A stretch of 64,000 nt of DNA from Inonotus obliquus (GCA_032164295.1 JAJHTX010000004.1:682001-746000); one strand, 5' to 3'; shown: positions 46,602 to 59,259, numbered from the stretch's first letter. Notes: a model not told the origin generated them from the sequence alone. Numbers and translations: made by a program.

Positions 46602-48726
46602 ATGGGTGCTGCCGTCTCGACTTCTATTGGCATAGTCTCTCCACCATCCGTGCCCTCATTGTCCGTTTCTCTGCCAAGGCCCCGAGAATGGCTAACATCT
46701 TTCGGTAATAGCACTTCGCTGAATGCTGCGGCGTAGTGCTCTGATACCTATTGTTCACTAGCCCGTTCATCTATTGTCACTGTACTCGAATCTGCTATCT
46801 CCGTTGGACACCTTACCATCGTTGACAAGGACAAGATCTACGAGTTCGGCGAGCACACCGAAGGTTGCAATGACGTCCAGCTCACCGTTATGAATGACGC
46901 GTTCTGGAGTCGTCTTCTCATGTAAGGATCGTTTCTCATCGATCTCGCAGAACTTTATGTTGAACAGTTCTTTGGTCGACATTATCAGCTCTAGTGATTT
47001 GGGCTGTAAGTAGCTTGACACAAATATTGATCTACAATGGCTTATCGCGATTTACACAGTTAGCGAGGCATACATGATCGGCGACGTACAAGTCTCGGAC
47101 TTGAAGGCTGTTTTTGATGTAAGTTTACTCGGGATCTCATACATCCGCATTGAATAAAGAAAGGCTAATTGCCTACTCAATCGATGTGTTATAGCTCTGG
47201 CTTGATAATCAGGTCGGAATGACCAACCTGTCGTCCACGATAAACCGATTAGTTTCGGCTATTAGCGGCCTTTCGAATGCCTTCATTGGACAGACAAGAT
47301 CCAAGGCGCGACTTAACGCCATAGCGAGTTACGACCAATCAAACGAGTTGTTCAAGGTAAGACTTTCGTTTGCCCAGCTCTGATAACGTTCAACTGAGAT
47401 ACGTAATGTTTTCGACTAGGCTTTCTTGAGCAAGGAAATGATGTACTCTACTGCTCTTTGGAGCGACGCTGAGGGCGGTGTTCGCGGTGACCTTGATATC
47501 GGACCTCAGCCGGGTGACTTGGAAGCGGCTCAGAGGCGCAAACTTCATCATGTCCTACGCAAAGCTCGCGTCAGACCCGGCCACCGGATCCTCGAGTTTG
47601 GTTCAGGCTGGGGTGGACTCGCAATTGAGGTTAGTGTCGACCTGTGTGCTCCAATCGAATCAGAAAACTGAATAAGTTATCATCCGCTTTGATCAGGCGG
47701 CGCGTTCATTCGGATGCGAAGTTGATACGCTGACGCTATCGAAGGAACAGAAAAGCCTTGCGGAGGAACGTATCAGAGAAGCTGGCTTGGAAGGTCGCAT
47801 TCGTGTTCACCTCATGGACTATCGCGAACTTCCGCCTGAGTTTGAAAAGGCTTTTGATGCCTTCGTCAGTATTGAGATGCTAGAGGTAACTACGCCTTTC
47901 CTTTATTGTATCCACCGGACCTTCTAACCTCTTGTTGCCTCGTTTTTTTCTATCAGCATGTCGGCGCCAAAGTAAGTTCCCTGACTTTCTCAATTCGGAA
48001 GGTAGTACTGATCATCGGGTGTCCTTTTGCTTGCCTACAGTACTACAACACGTACTTTGCACTCGTTGACTGGGCGCTGAAACCTGATAACTCCACGGTT
48101 GTCGTAACATCCTCTACTTTCCCGGAGTCTCGATTTTCGACGTATCAGTAAGTGCCATGCCGAACAGCGACACCCGGTCCCATCAGCCACTGCATCCGCT
48201 TTGAAGCAAACAGGTACTGATATCAGCTCTCTTCTAGGCCCGATGATTTTATGCGACGCTACATGTGGCCAAATTCATGTCTCCCAAGCGCGACAGCGCT
48301 GATCACGGCTGCACACTCTGCGTCTCAAGGCAGATTTACTCTTGAAGGCGTCGAGAATCATGCAGCTCGTGAGTATTCGGCATTTTCCGACATGGATTCA
48401 GGGCTCAGCTGATCTGCGTTCTATTTTTAGACTATCCTCGCACGCTGCGAGAATGGGGACGCCGTTTGGAAAAGAACCTGACACAGGACATGATCGCAAA
48501 GGACTTCCCTGCGCTCAAGAACAATCGAGCGGAATTCGAAGCCTTCAAGCGGAAATGGCAGTATCTTTATGCTTATGCCGGTGCAGGCTTTGCGAAAGGA
48601 TACATTACCTGTCATATGCTCACCTTTATCCGCCAGGTACGAGTCTTTTGCTTCTAGCTTAACATCATACTCATTCACGTTTTCCGGATTTTTCAGAACG
48701 ATGCTCCTGAGACACCATGTTACTAG
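46602..48726 (+). CDS. cyclopropane-fatty-acyl-phospholipid synthase (SAM-dependent methyltransferase)
   Basis: Exons: 46602-46704, 46762-46921, 46989-47005, 47060-47118, 47195-47356, 47420-47629, 47697-47885, 47957-47971, 48041-48147, 48238-48368, 48431-48636, 48697-48726; 462 residues. The N-terminal CFA region (GHLTIVDKDKIYEFG; AYMIGDVQVSDLKAVFD) precedes the methyltransferase core: ELFKAFLSKEMMYSTALW, motif I LEFGSGWGG (225-233), LTLSKEQKSLAEERIR, VHLMDYRELP, and SIEMLEHVGAKYYNTYF. The C-terminus has GRFTLEGVENHAAHYPRTL, EFEAFKRKWQYLYAYAGAGF and ITCHMLTFIRQNDAP. This matches bacterial and fungal CFA synthases, which add a methylene from SAM across an acyl double bond in phospholipids. A related mycolic-acid-type cyclase or C-methyltransferase cannot be excluded. 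Exons of 17 and 15 nt are needed to keep the conserved motifs. Confidence 0.93.
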
Positions 48727-51700
48727 ATGAAAGACTTCTTTTCTCCATTACGCTAAAAGCCTTTAGAGGAGGCATGTGGGCTGGGCCGGAAGGTGTATCT
48801 TATTAAATACAGCATATGTATTGTATAGTATTTTATTGGCATACTTGTAGATAGATTTCGTTCGTTCGTTCGTCTTCTTTCTTCTCTTATTCACACCAAC
48901 GTTTTTCATGATATATCTTGGATACTATGCAATTTCTTTTTATCTTCGAATCAAATCATGATCATGCGTGCGAATACAAACTATACACTCTCGATTTGAA
49001 AAAACTGTTTGGATATGTGTGTGCTACGTATGATTTCTTCAGTCATGAGAACATAAAGAAGCTTAACAGAATCAAACTTCCAGGATAGAGGGATAGTACA
49101 TCACTCACTCACTAAAACCAGCGGTGACCATTACAAATTTCATCTCGCGTCTGGGAAAGAGTGTAAAAATCACCGAGATTGGACCGCACTTTGGCACATG
49201 TGTTTGATGTGTCGGGAGAATCTCCGTTGTTCGCTTACAGTAATAAATATTCAAATCCTCTCGTATCTATGTATCTACGTATCTACGATAAGTTCCCGCT
49301 CAGTGACTATCATATATATATTCATGTTGTACGTACGATGCGGACTCGGACCACCGTCTGGTATAATGAAATGAACTTGAAGAAGTCATACGTGGGTATC
49401 TTTGTTTTGGATCATTTGAAAAGCGGTGGGAAGTTGGAAGGAGGTATAAACTTCTGTTATTTCTGTCAGACGCAGGGTTGATGTAGCCTGTAGTATAGAT
49501 AGTCACTTACTGTCGGTATGGATATCCCTTCAGACTCAGACTTGGATTTGGATTCGGAGCGCAACCCCATGACAAGTACCGTAGTTTGCTTCCACCGGTC
49601 TCCTCGCTTCGGTAATGGTAATTTACGGATACGCTTTCTTCCGTCCAGTCGTATAGTCTAAGTTAGGTAAAAGATGCACAAAGAACATAAGAACGCCACC
49701 GGGTTGGTACTTTAAAAGTTTGTACGCGTACTGGCTACTAGGAAGGCACACGATCCGATACCACGAGGAGATCATTTTCTGATCTCACAATCTTACACGT
49801 GTCTACAATGACTGACTAGTCAGTATTCGCCTAAGAATAACCCAGAGTCCAGAGTCCGCACAACTGGGTCACAAGTCGACGGAAAAAGAGGGCTCTCCGC
49901 AATTTTTTTCACTTAGCAGCGCTCGGTTAGTTTTGGACTTGGCTTCTTGTTAGGGCCGCAAAATTAACTATAGGTTAAGCGAGTGGGAGCCCGCAAAGGT
50001 GAAATTGATCCTTTGTCTAACCAGTCGGCTTCGAGGAAGACGGAGGAAGACCTGGAAGACCAGGGAAGACACATATACTGTTACCGGTCCATGTTGATTC
50101 GTAACTGCACCTCATCTTCGCCACGTAAAAGGGCAAAAGCAGGTATTTACTAACCGACAGGAGAGTTGACATGTATTCGAGGAAATATATCGGAAGATTA
50201 TTCTTACATACCTCGGTTGTATCGTCAAAAAATTGCACTTTGATCCTTGAAGGCCGAGTGAATTGTGTGTCTGGGCTCAGGAAGCTGGAAAGATGGCATG
50301 CACCTTAGGCTATTGCACGAACAAGGGCTCATTCTATGCAGAATCTGACACCTCCGCAGACAGCAACAACGGAACATGTTTTGAAGGTCGGCTGCTAGTA
50401 CTTATGAAGCCTCGCTTAAAGTCCTTAGGTCGAGGCACTAATCTCTAAAGGTAAAATCCACTTAGTCTTCTCACATTCATTAGTAGTTAAGAATGACTTC
50501 CCATGTGCATAGATGTGCATCCTTATGTCCGCACCGAACGTCTGATCTGATTCTGATTAAAATTCTCAAATTCGGCGGTAACACGGTGTCTACGCATGAT
50601 GTGAAGGGTGGACGATGAGAGCCTCGTGGTTCAATATCCGTCAGTCGGAAACCGAGTAAAATCTGAAATATACATACAGAATCGGATGAATTGGATCGGA
50701 AGGATGATTCGAGTCTCATGTTTGCGAACTCTTCGTGCCCGATGAGGATAAAGGGCTATTGTCTGTGATATCATTCATCTGTGATGGAAAGGACGATAAT
50801 CGTCGTAGAACGGAAAAAATATTGTCTTCTCCCGCCAATGCAACGGGACAAGAGCGTGGTTGACTTCTTAAAAATGCGGATCATTATTATGACGGAGATA
50901 GGTTAAATAACGAGATTACGGGGAAAATGATACCCACCGAGAAACCGATTAGCGTCCAGAGGCAGCAGACAGTGGAGCTTGCCAGTTGTGTTGCATTTCG
51001 TTTCATTAAAGCCTTTTAGATAATTACCGCAATGGCATGTAAATTGAGTGCCAAGACGTTCGAATCTTGAGTTTTGTTATTGTTCTGTTTTGTTTGTCTG
51101 CATGTCATTGAACTGCATCCATGAACAAGAACGAGACGGACCCAAGTATTAACTGTTAGTCCTGTTTCAGGCCAAATGTCAATGAACATACGAGGAACGA
51201 AATGGAGCTCTTGTCCAAGTGGTAGAACCCGTCAAAAAAGATAAATCGATCCAAGTCACGGAGCTGGTTCTGGGGTCCGCGTCCGAGCCATTCTTTGAGA
51301 TAAACGTGCTGAATTACCAGGAAGTATCAATATTAGCGTAAACAATACAGCTGCTCTGTGGTTTGGATATGATTTCAACAAACAGGCAAGTAGCAAGTCA
51401 AGTAATCATCATGGTCCATCAAGTCCATGTGCGTCGCGGCGGCACGAGTCTTGTGTTACTCAAGCATTACATACCTCCAGAAACGATCACAGACAATATC
51501 AGAACCCCCTCAGGACTGAGGCGCCGGAGCATATCCTCCATTGGATCCGAGATAGAACCATCATAACGTCGCGCGAGACGTACGTGTACATTGCAATTCA
51601 GTACTGCACCAATTGTACTTTCTTCGCCGAATATTCGAGATGCGGTCATGCAAAGATTTCCCCGGAGTCGCAGGCGGGCACTTTAGGCCGTAATATGCAT

Positions 51701-52116
51701 AATCAGCGGTACAGTAGCGAGAGTTGCATGCTATTGAAGGCAGAATTGCCCGGTAGACAACCCTTTCCGCCCATATCCGATGTTCGAACTCTTCCGTGCT
51801 AACCACACTTTCCTGAAAACTTCACGTGGAACGAGGCGAGAGTAGAAAGATTACCCATAAGCTGTTGCTCCGGTTAGAGAAGTACAGGCCATGGAGTGTG
51901 ATTGTTATGTCGAAGCTTGGCACTGGCTAGCAGAGGGAAAAGGTGAACGAGTCGGTGACTGGTCACCACCTTTATGTCACACGTTTGACGCGTCTGTGAC
52001 TTGTTTGGAACGCGTCAACGCGTTTTTGTCACTGCCTTTCGGCGGCACACCGCTCACCTCAAGGGTATCTTGGTGCATAGAATACTCGTGAACAGGTCTC
52101 CGTCCACCCTACTAAG
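48727..52116. other. 3.4-kb interval without a confirmed gene; APSES promoter at its right end
   Basis: 48727-49500 is AT-rich with short TTCG and GTATCTAC repeats. Two minus-strand stretches look like isolated exons: 50268-50212 (PSRIKVQFFDDTTE followed by a perfect GTATGTAAG donor) and about 51649-51475 (GAVLNCNVHVRLARRYDG, then a GTATGTAATG donor). I could not link either to other exons or to a family. They may be remnants or parts of an unrecognised gene. Confidence 0.35.
51988..52023. promoter_or_regulatory. cluster of three ACGCGT (MCB) sites upstream of the APSES factor gene
   Basis: ACGCGT occurs at 51988-51993, 52010-52015 and 52018-52023, that is 93-129 bp before the APSES start codon. 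ACGCGT is the MluI cell-cycle box bound by fungal MBF, whose DNA-binding subunit is an APSES protein. Single ACGCGT words occur at roughly chance frequency in this window; three in 36 bp do not. Confidence 0.65.
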
Positions 52117-54522
52117 ATGCCGGACAATCAGATTTTCAAGGTGCGTTCGGCCTCTCCTCTATTATCGGCACTTTCCTTATATCGCGAAAGGCAACTTACA
52201 GCGGGATTCCCGTCTACGAGATGTAAGTTGGTCCCTTAGCGGTCCAGTGTGATGCGATATTCAGAATCTCGGTGTCATCCCAGGATGTGCAAGGGAGTTG
52301 CCGTCATGCGACGCAAGTCTGATGGGTGGCTGAACGCAACTCAAATCCTAAAGGTCGCAGGGTTCGATAAACCTCAAAGGACGAGGGTACTGGAGAGAGA
52401 CATACAGAAAGGGGAGCATGAGAAGGTGCAAGGCGGATACGGGAAATACCAAGGTCTGAAACAATCTGAATATGCCTTCGTCTCGACTAGATTGTCTGTT
52501 GCGCAGGTACTTGGATTCCTCCAGAACGTGGCTTAGAACTTGCAAGGCTCTACAATTGCGACCTGCTGCTACGACCTATCATTGAATTTCAGCCAGACTC
52601 AAAAAGTCCTCCCCCGGCTCCGAAGCACCTGGCCGCTTCCGCTCCTAGTCGGCAGCCTGGCCGAAAAGAGACTCCGACTGGCAGTCGCGCAGCACGACGA
52701 ACGCCGAGGTCTGTCGACGATGACGCGGGTGCTTCGCTAATCGGTTCTGACTATGCCACAGAATCTCCCGCTCCTTCGGGAGCATCTTCAGCCTCTCCTA
52801 CTCCTTCCCCCATCCGCGGCACACCCGACCGACGTAGCTATGGGGGCTACTCTGGTTACGCCGCCTCGCCTCGGGAACATGTAAATCGACAGGATCATGA
52901 CATGGAGTCTGGCTCAGAAGAAGAAGTCAACTCTGGGCCGAACTACGTTGACGAGATCCTCGAATACTTCATCTCAGACTCTAGCCAGATTCCAGAGTTC
53001 CTCATAACTCCGCCGAAGGACTTTGATCCGAACATTGCGATTGACGATGAAGGGCATACTGCCTTACACTGGGCTTCGGCGATGGGTAGAATGCGCGTCG
53101 TCAAACTCCTACTCTCTGCAGGTGCGGATATCTTCAAAGTAAACAAGGCCGGCCAAACCGCACTCATGCGGAGCGTTATGTTCTCGAACAACTACGACGT
53201 TCGAAAATTCCCAGAGCTTTACGAGCTTCTCCACAGGTCCACCCTAAACATTGACAATTATAACCGGACAGTCTTCCATCATATTATGGACATTGCCATG
53301 TCAAAAGGCAAGACACACGCAGCTCGCTACTACATGGAGACTATCCTTCAGCGCTTAGCAGAATACCCGAAGGAACTAGCGGATATCATCAACTTCCAAG
53401 ATGAAGATGGTGAGACTGCCCTGACGATGGCAGCGCGGTGCAGGAGTAAACGTCTTGTAAAGTTGCTCATCGATCACGGTGCCGATCCGAAGATCGCGAA
53501 CCGAGACGGCAAGTGTGCAGAAGACTATATCCTAGAAGACGAGCGATTTCGATCTTCTCCGGTACTCCCGTCACGTACAGCTAACATGTCCTTCCGCACG
53601 TTACAAGCCGCCTATCCGTCTGCCGCGGGTTTGACTTCGTATGCCAATGCTCCCGGGTTTAGTGAACGCCTTCCATTGCATCACTCCGTCACTGCTCAGA
53701 TTGCAAGCACGCGATGCATAAATGACATGGCAGCTATGCTGGAAAGCCTCGCTGCATCTTTTGACCAGGAACTCAAAGACAAAGAACACGACATGTCGCA
53801 GGCGCATCTAGTGTTGCACACCATCCAATCCGAGATCCTTGAACATCAGCGTTCAGTCTTACACTTCAGACATGAATGCCAGAATCTCGAGGATCTGCAA
53901 ATCGCACTCGTCCGTGCGAAGAACGAACTCTCAGTCAAAATGAACCGTCGTTACCATTTGGGATTTCAAAAATGGCTGCAAGATGAAGAAGCCCGAGAGC
54001 GGACGGTCCGATCCACGCCACTGGGTCATGGCCTTCCGCGCCTCCCCGGCTCCGCCCCTGGTTCAATTTCGGACGCATTGGGTCCCTCTCCGCCTGAGGA
54101 TGTCACACTCCAACTTGCAGAAAACGAGGATATTTCTGATTTGCGAGAACTGTATTGTGATCTACCCAATGACGATGAAGGCATCCGTCAAGCGTATCAG
54201 GCGCTCCGCTCGGATCTTGAGCGGTCTCGAACGAAGCGTGTTGAGATGTTCGAACAGCTCGTTACTCTAGAGGCTGAGGCGGGAACGGGTGGCCGGATGG
54301 CTCAGTATCGGCGCTTGCTAAGTGCCGGTTGTGGTGGTATGCCACTTGGCGATATCGACGATGCGCTTGGAGCACTCCTGGAGGTAAGTACAACTTTTTC
54401 TTCCCAGTAAAACACATCTAATAACAAACTCTTATCAGTCTCTGGAAGCGGAGGATCCTAGTACTGCAACTGCCACATGGAGCAACAAACCTATCCGACT
54501 CGGCAGGAATATAACGGAGTGA
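52117..54522 (+). CDS. APSES (Mbp1/Swi4/Res-like) cell-cycle transcription factor with ankyrin repeats
   Basis: Exons: 52117-52140, 52191-52222, 52284-52453, 52507-54383, 54439-54522; 728 residues. The KilA-N/APSES DNA-binding domain is at ~1-110: [59 protein letters not shown] and [21 protein letters not shown] Ser/Pro linker follows, then ankyrin repeats at ~255-425 ([40 protein letters not shown]). The C-terminal coiled-coil region includes [20 protein letters not shown], the usual Swi6-contact side of this family. These factors bind MCB/SCB boxes and switch on G1/S genes. The [10 protein letters not shown] motif fixes the use of the acceptor at 52190. MCB sites in its own promoter suggest autoregulation. 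Confidence 0.95.
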
Positions 54523-55154
54523 AAAGGGTCTGACATCTGAGTGTATCAGACTATCTTGTAGTATACATTCGCGAACTCTCTCGGTTATTTATCATCATCA
54601 TGTATTGTAGAAAGAAGTCTCAGACGCGTGCTCTTCATGAGGGCGAACAGCATGTTCCCAGAAAATTGGAAATTTAGCTCCAAAACTCCCCATATTCGCG
54701 GAACGTAATTGCTGAGTGATAGAGTGTGAATTCGGGTAAGACACCGACGTCATTGGTAATAACGCCTCGCGTTTATCGTTGATGTGAATAGGCCACCCTG
54801 CTCGTATAGCTTACTGTATAAACCTCCCGACTTTTGGGACGAGCGGAGATACGGCTTTGGGCAATCCTGGGGTCCTATTTCGGACAAGTCGGAACTACCA
54901 CGATTTATTCTTCATGATACCTCTTCAGATGGGGCTCTGGTTAAGAAAACTCAGAACCTACTATTACTGAACTGAAGTGCATGAATTGATGAGTGACCAC
55001 GCGTTGTTTGTCCTTATTTACGCGTCGAAACCAGGCATGTGATTTTCTGTGACGCGGATCTCTTAATCCCGTGATTGAACTCGACTCAGTTGATAGGCTA
55101 GGCTGGCCAATGTAAACTTCAACGCCAGCACTCAAACTAAAGTGAAACACAACC
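54523..55154. other. intergenic: APSES 3' flank and promoter of b5-acyl-CoA dehydrogenase
   Basis: 632 bp with no coding signal. One ACGCGT (55020-55025) lies 130 bp before the next gene's ATG; alone it is weak evidence. Confidence 0.5.
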
Positions 55155-57178
55155 ATGGGAGCTAGAGAGGTAAACGAGTATTCCCTAGAGGAAGTAGCCA
55201 AGGTAAGTTATCGCAGTAAATTTGTAGTCCGTTGCTGACGGACGCGTCCTCAGCACAACTCGCCCGGTGACTTAGTGCGTCGCGTTTCCTGGTATATTTT
55301 TCACTGAGTAATTGGGCATTTCAGTGGATTGTAATAGATTCCAAAGTTTACGACCTATCCAAGTTTGCGCAGCTTCATCCCGGAGGGGCCGCCGTTCTTT
55401 TATCAAGGAACATAGGTGAGCTTTATAGTACTCAGGCTTTTGTTCTCAGATCTAAACGAAAATCCAATCCCAGCGGGACAGGATGCAACCGATGCCTTCT
55501 TTGGGCTTCACAGACATGAAGTTTTACTCCGACCTCAATATGCGCGTCTACGAATTGGAAAAGTTGCTGGCATGGACGAACTTGTCAAACCTCCAGCTCC
55601 AGACGCTCTTTCCGCCGTACCATATGCGGAACCAACTTGGCTTACGGAGGGATTTAGGAGTCCATATTACAACGAATCACACCGTCGGTTCCAACGCGCT
55701 ATGCGGGCGTTTGTCAGCGAGCATGTAGCCCCGGAGATGGAACAATGCGAGTTGAACGGAAAGAGAATCAGCCAAGGCCTCATTGACAAGATGGCGTGAG
55801 TTTCTGTCCTTCCATGACACTGCGGCCGCCTAATGTCCTTTGTTAGGGACCTTAATATCCATGCAATGCGCCTGGGTCCAGGGAAGCATTTGAAGGGTCG
55901 GACTTTAATGGGAGGGATCGTAGCTCCGGAGGAGTTCGACTACTTTCATGAGCTCATCATTTCTTTTGAGTATGGGCGGCTTGGTTTACGCGGCTCTATG
56001 GACGGTTTATTATCCGGCGGAGTCATCGGACTGCCGCCAGTGCTCAATTATGGGTCACAAGAGCTACAGACACGCGTCTTCTCGGATGTCCTCGCTGGGA
56101 GGAAGCTAATCTGCCTTGCTGTGAGCGAGGCGTTTGCAGGGAGTGACGTCGGTGGCATGGAGACGACCGCAACGCGCTCCAAGGACGGGTCGTGGATAGT
56201 AAATGGAACGAAGAAGTGGATTACAAATGGCATGTTTGCCGACTTCTTCACGACCGCCTGTCGTGTAGTCAGTGAGGATGGAACTGAGTCCGGTTATGTT
56301 GTGCTGCTCATTGAACGCGGGGAAGGAGTCGAGACACGACCGATCAAGACTAGCTACTCTCCCACCGCAGGAACTGCATTTGTCATATATGATAATGTCA
56401 AAGTTCCAGCAGAGAATACTATCGGAAAGGTGGGAGACGGGATGAAAGTTATCTTGAGCAACTTCAACCACGAACGGTGGATGATTGTTTGTGTCGCTTT
56501 ACGGACGTACAGGCTAATTGTGGAAGAATGCTTAAAGTGCGTCCGTGGTCTCCAAGTTTCAAGGATAATGTCAAAATGTTCTACCTTCTCTTGCAGATGG
56601 GCAAATCAACGCAAGGTTTTCGGCAAACCTCTTTCTGCACAGGCTGTTGTTCGTGCAAAGATCGGTGGCATGATTTCACGCGTGGAAGCTTGTCAAGCAT
56701 GGCTAGAGTCAATCACCCACGAGATGAATAATGTGCGTCAAACAAATGTTCCGAATCTGCTCCACATCAATCTAATGTTCGTCCTCCGCAGATGTCCTAC
56801 GAAGAGCAATCCGAAAAGCTCGCAGGATCCATTGCGTTGCTCAAACAGTAAGTCAACCAATATTGCATCTTCCATTCTTCTATATACTTCGACGTTGTGC
56901 ATCAGATACATAACGAAATGTGGCCGGGAAATCGCGGAGGACGCTGCTCAAATTTTTGGCGGTCGCAGCATAACGGCTTCGGGTATGGGTCGTCTCGTTG
57001 AGAATGTGGGTTCCTCCCGTCATAATTGATTTTTTCCGCGAAACCTTTCTGACGGAATATTCTCCAGTTCCATCGGACCTCGCCTTTCGACGCAATTCTG
57101 GGCGGCGCGGAAGATGTGATGGTGGACCTCGGCATCCGACAAGCCATTAAGAAAATGCCGAGAAATGCAAGACTCTGA
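55155..57178 (+). CDS. cytochrome b5-acyl-CoA dehydrogenase fusion
   Basis: Exons: 55155-55202, 55254-55274, 55325-55415, 55474-55795, 55847-56536, 56597-56732, 56792-56847, 56906-57005, 57068-57178; 524 residues. A cytochrome b5 domain occupies ~8-90: DSKVYDLSKFAQLHPGG supplies the first haem His (H40), and GLHRH (66-68) the second. An acyl-CoA dehydrogenase follows at ~115-520: AVSEAFAGSDVGGMET (FAD/substrate loop), NGTKKWITNG, ERGEGVETRPIKTSYSPTAG, NFNHERWMIVCVALR, ANQRKVFGKPL, AAQIFGGRSITASGMGRLVE and GGAEDVMVDLGIRQA. Acyl-CoA dehydrogenases remove two hydrogens at C2-C3 with FAD. The fused b5 suggests electrons can leave by a haem route rather than only ETF. No clear mitochondrial presequence is seen, and the C-terminus NARL may be a weak PTS1-like end. 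Substrate unknown. Confidence 0.93.
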
Positions 57179-57376
57179 TATGTTTTCAACCCTCTATTTT
57201 TCTGTCCACCCGTTTTATTCTATAATAAATGTGGATTTTCGAGTGTAACATGGATCTTATACATGGTCACGAAGATTGAGTAATTGTCAAAGAAGGAAAG
57301 GATCTGCAATATGATCGACGTGTACCAATTCATTCCTGTTGCGCGCTCGAAGGGTGAGCTACTCTGTGGTCCCGCC

Positions 57377-59023
57377 ATGACCACCTCGTCGTCGAATGCA
57401 GCGCCTTATCAACCAATACCGCAGGCTCCCGATGCTCCTTACGACGTAATAGATGAAGAAGAAGTGCCCGAGCTAGAGAGCTTGGAGTCGTCACACGTTG
57501 ACAGAGGAATATGGTGGATTCATTTCATCTTTGGATGTGCAGTCCTCTTGCCATGGAACTGTGAGTGTGCAACTTCTACGTCATTCAGGTCGTTGTATTG
57601 ATAATTGGATGCGTTTGAAGCACTTATTACTGCGACGCCGTATTTCTTGTCCCAGCTGTCTGGATCATCCTTGAAGAGCTCGTTTAGCTCGTACCTATCT
57701 ATTACGTTCACAGTTGCCAACTTTTTCTTCCTGGCCCATGCCACTTTGACTTCTCATCAGGTCTGCATTATGTTCAGCCTTGGTCTTTCTTGCGTTCGAG
57801 CTGACTGTTATTAAGTCGTCTCCTTCTCGCCGTATTTTCATCGCAACAGGGATACTTGCAGTACTCGTAGGCCTCCTAACACTCTCAACAGCAACTCCCT
57901 TCACAGCGGGATTATTCTTCTCGTTTGTCCTTATCAATGGAATCCTACAAGCAGGAGCCGGGTCGTATTTGCAAACAGCGGTCATAGCCGTCGCGTCACT
58001 CTTCGGTTCCGCAACGATGCAAGCTTGCATGGCGGGGCAAGCTTTTGTAGGAGTCGTAGTCAGCGCGGTACAACTCCTCAGTTCAATTGCTTCCGTTCGA
58101 GCTTCTGCTTCGGCTCATGCAGAAAATTTGGAATATGATGAAGGCGCTGCAGAAGCTCGTGCAGCTGCACTTTTCTTTGGACTTTCGACATTGTTCTTGC
58201 TTGTTACGATTGGAACTCATGCTTGGCTAATTCGCATGCCGGAGTATAAGACCGTAACACGTTCACTTGAACAATCGAAGAAGGATGATGAAGGAAGGCA
58301 TAAGGGTGTTCTACAGGAGAAAGGAAGGATTCTGAGGGTTGCGAAAGCGAATGTGGAGTTTGAGATTGCTGTTGCTTATGTCTTTACCGTGACCTTGGTA
58401 AGTTAATTCAAGTTCTATTGACTAGATGTATCTGACGTTTCTGACCGAACTGTCAGGCTGTCTTCCCTCCCATAACGGCGTCCGTCCAACCAGCAGACCC
58501 AACTTCTTTCCACCCGCTCATATTCACGGCAATACATTTCCTCCTATTCAATGTCGGGGACCTTGCCGGAAGGTATCTTTGTGCAGTTCCTAAACTGCTC
58601 ACCTGGTCCTCTCGGCGACTACTCATTCTTTCACTCGCACGCACACTGTTCATTCCTCTTTTTTTGTTATGCAACATCCAGCGCCCATCTCCATCTCCTC
58701 CATCTCTCCCAGAAATCCCAGATCCCCCAACTGAACTTTCACCACTCGCTTCCATGAATGTTACGCCACCATCAATAGGTTCAGACGCGTTTTTCTTCTT
58801 TGTTCTCTTACTATTCGGTCTTTCAAATGGTTATGTATCAAGTATGTGCATGATAGCCGCTCCAAACGCCACACATAACCCACGTTTACGAGGGAAACGG
58901 GAAGATGTGGATATTGCAGCTACGGTTGCTAGTTTCTGCCTTGTTGGTGGACTCGCACTTGGCGCTGCTGCGAGTTTCGTCGTCCGTGCCCAAGTGTGTG
59001 GGTGCAATCCATTCACGGAATGA
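57377..59023 (+). CDS. equilibrative nucleoside transporter (ENT/SLC29 family)
   Basis: Exons: 57377-57560, 57621-57760, 57816-58397, 58457-59023; 490 residues. The N-terminal ~50 residues are acidic and cytosolic. Hydrophobic spans follow with ENT hallmarks: WWIHFIFGCAVLLPWN, LITATPYFLSQL, FSFVLINGILQAGAGSYLQ, GSATMQACMAGQAFVGVVVS (TM5 pore region), a charged central loop (SLEQSKKDDEGRHKG), FTAIHFLLFNVGDLAGRYL with the family's GD..GR motif, LLFGLSNGYVSSMCMIAAP and ATVASFCLVGGLALGAAASF. About eleven spans are expected and fit. ENTs move nucleosides down their gradient across plasma or vacuolar membrane. The start at 57377 has a good context (CCGCCATGA). An in-frame ATG at 57311 would add 22 residues. 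It lies only 198 bp after the fusion dehydrogenase. Confidence 0.94.
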
Positions 59024-59259
59024 TTTGCGCCTTGATTTGCGCCTTTGGTAGACTAGCATATCGAACATTTGATATTCGCTACTATTGTGATCTCTTCAAC
59101 GGTTTCCCTTTGTCTTCTGTTTTATTGTATGGTAAATTTCTGGATAGGATAATTGGGATGTAGATCCGCTCATATACGCACAAACAATACTGAAATCAAC
59201 ACTATAACGGCCTTATTAGCGCACCTCCCTGTTTCATCTTACACAGCTCGAAAGACACC

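Noticed and set aside
50690..51080. tRNA-like box B words (GATTCGAGTC, GTTCGAATC) in the empty interval
   Set aside because: No matching box A at the right distance and no cloverleaf could be drawn.
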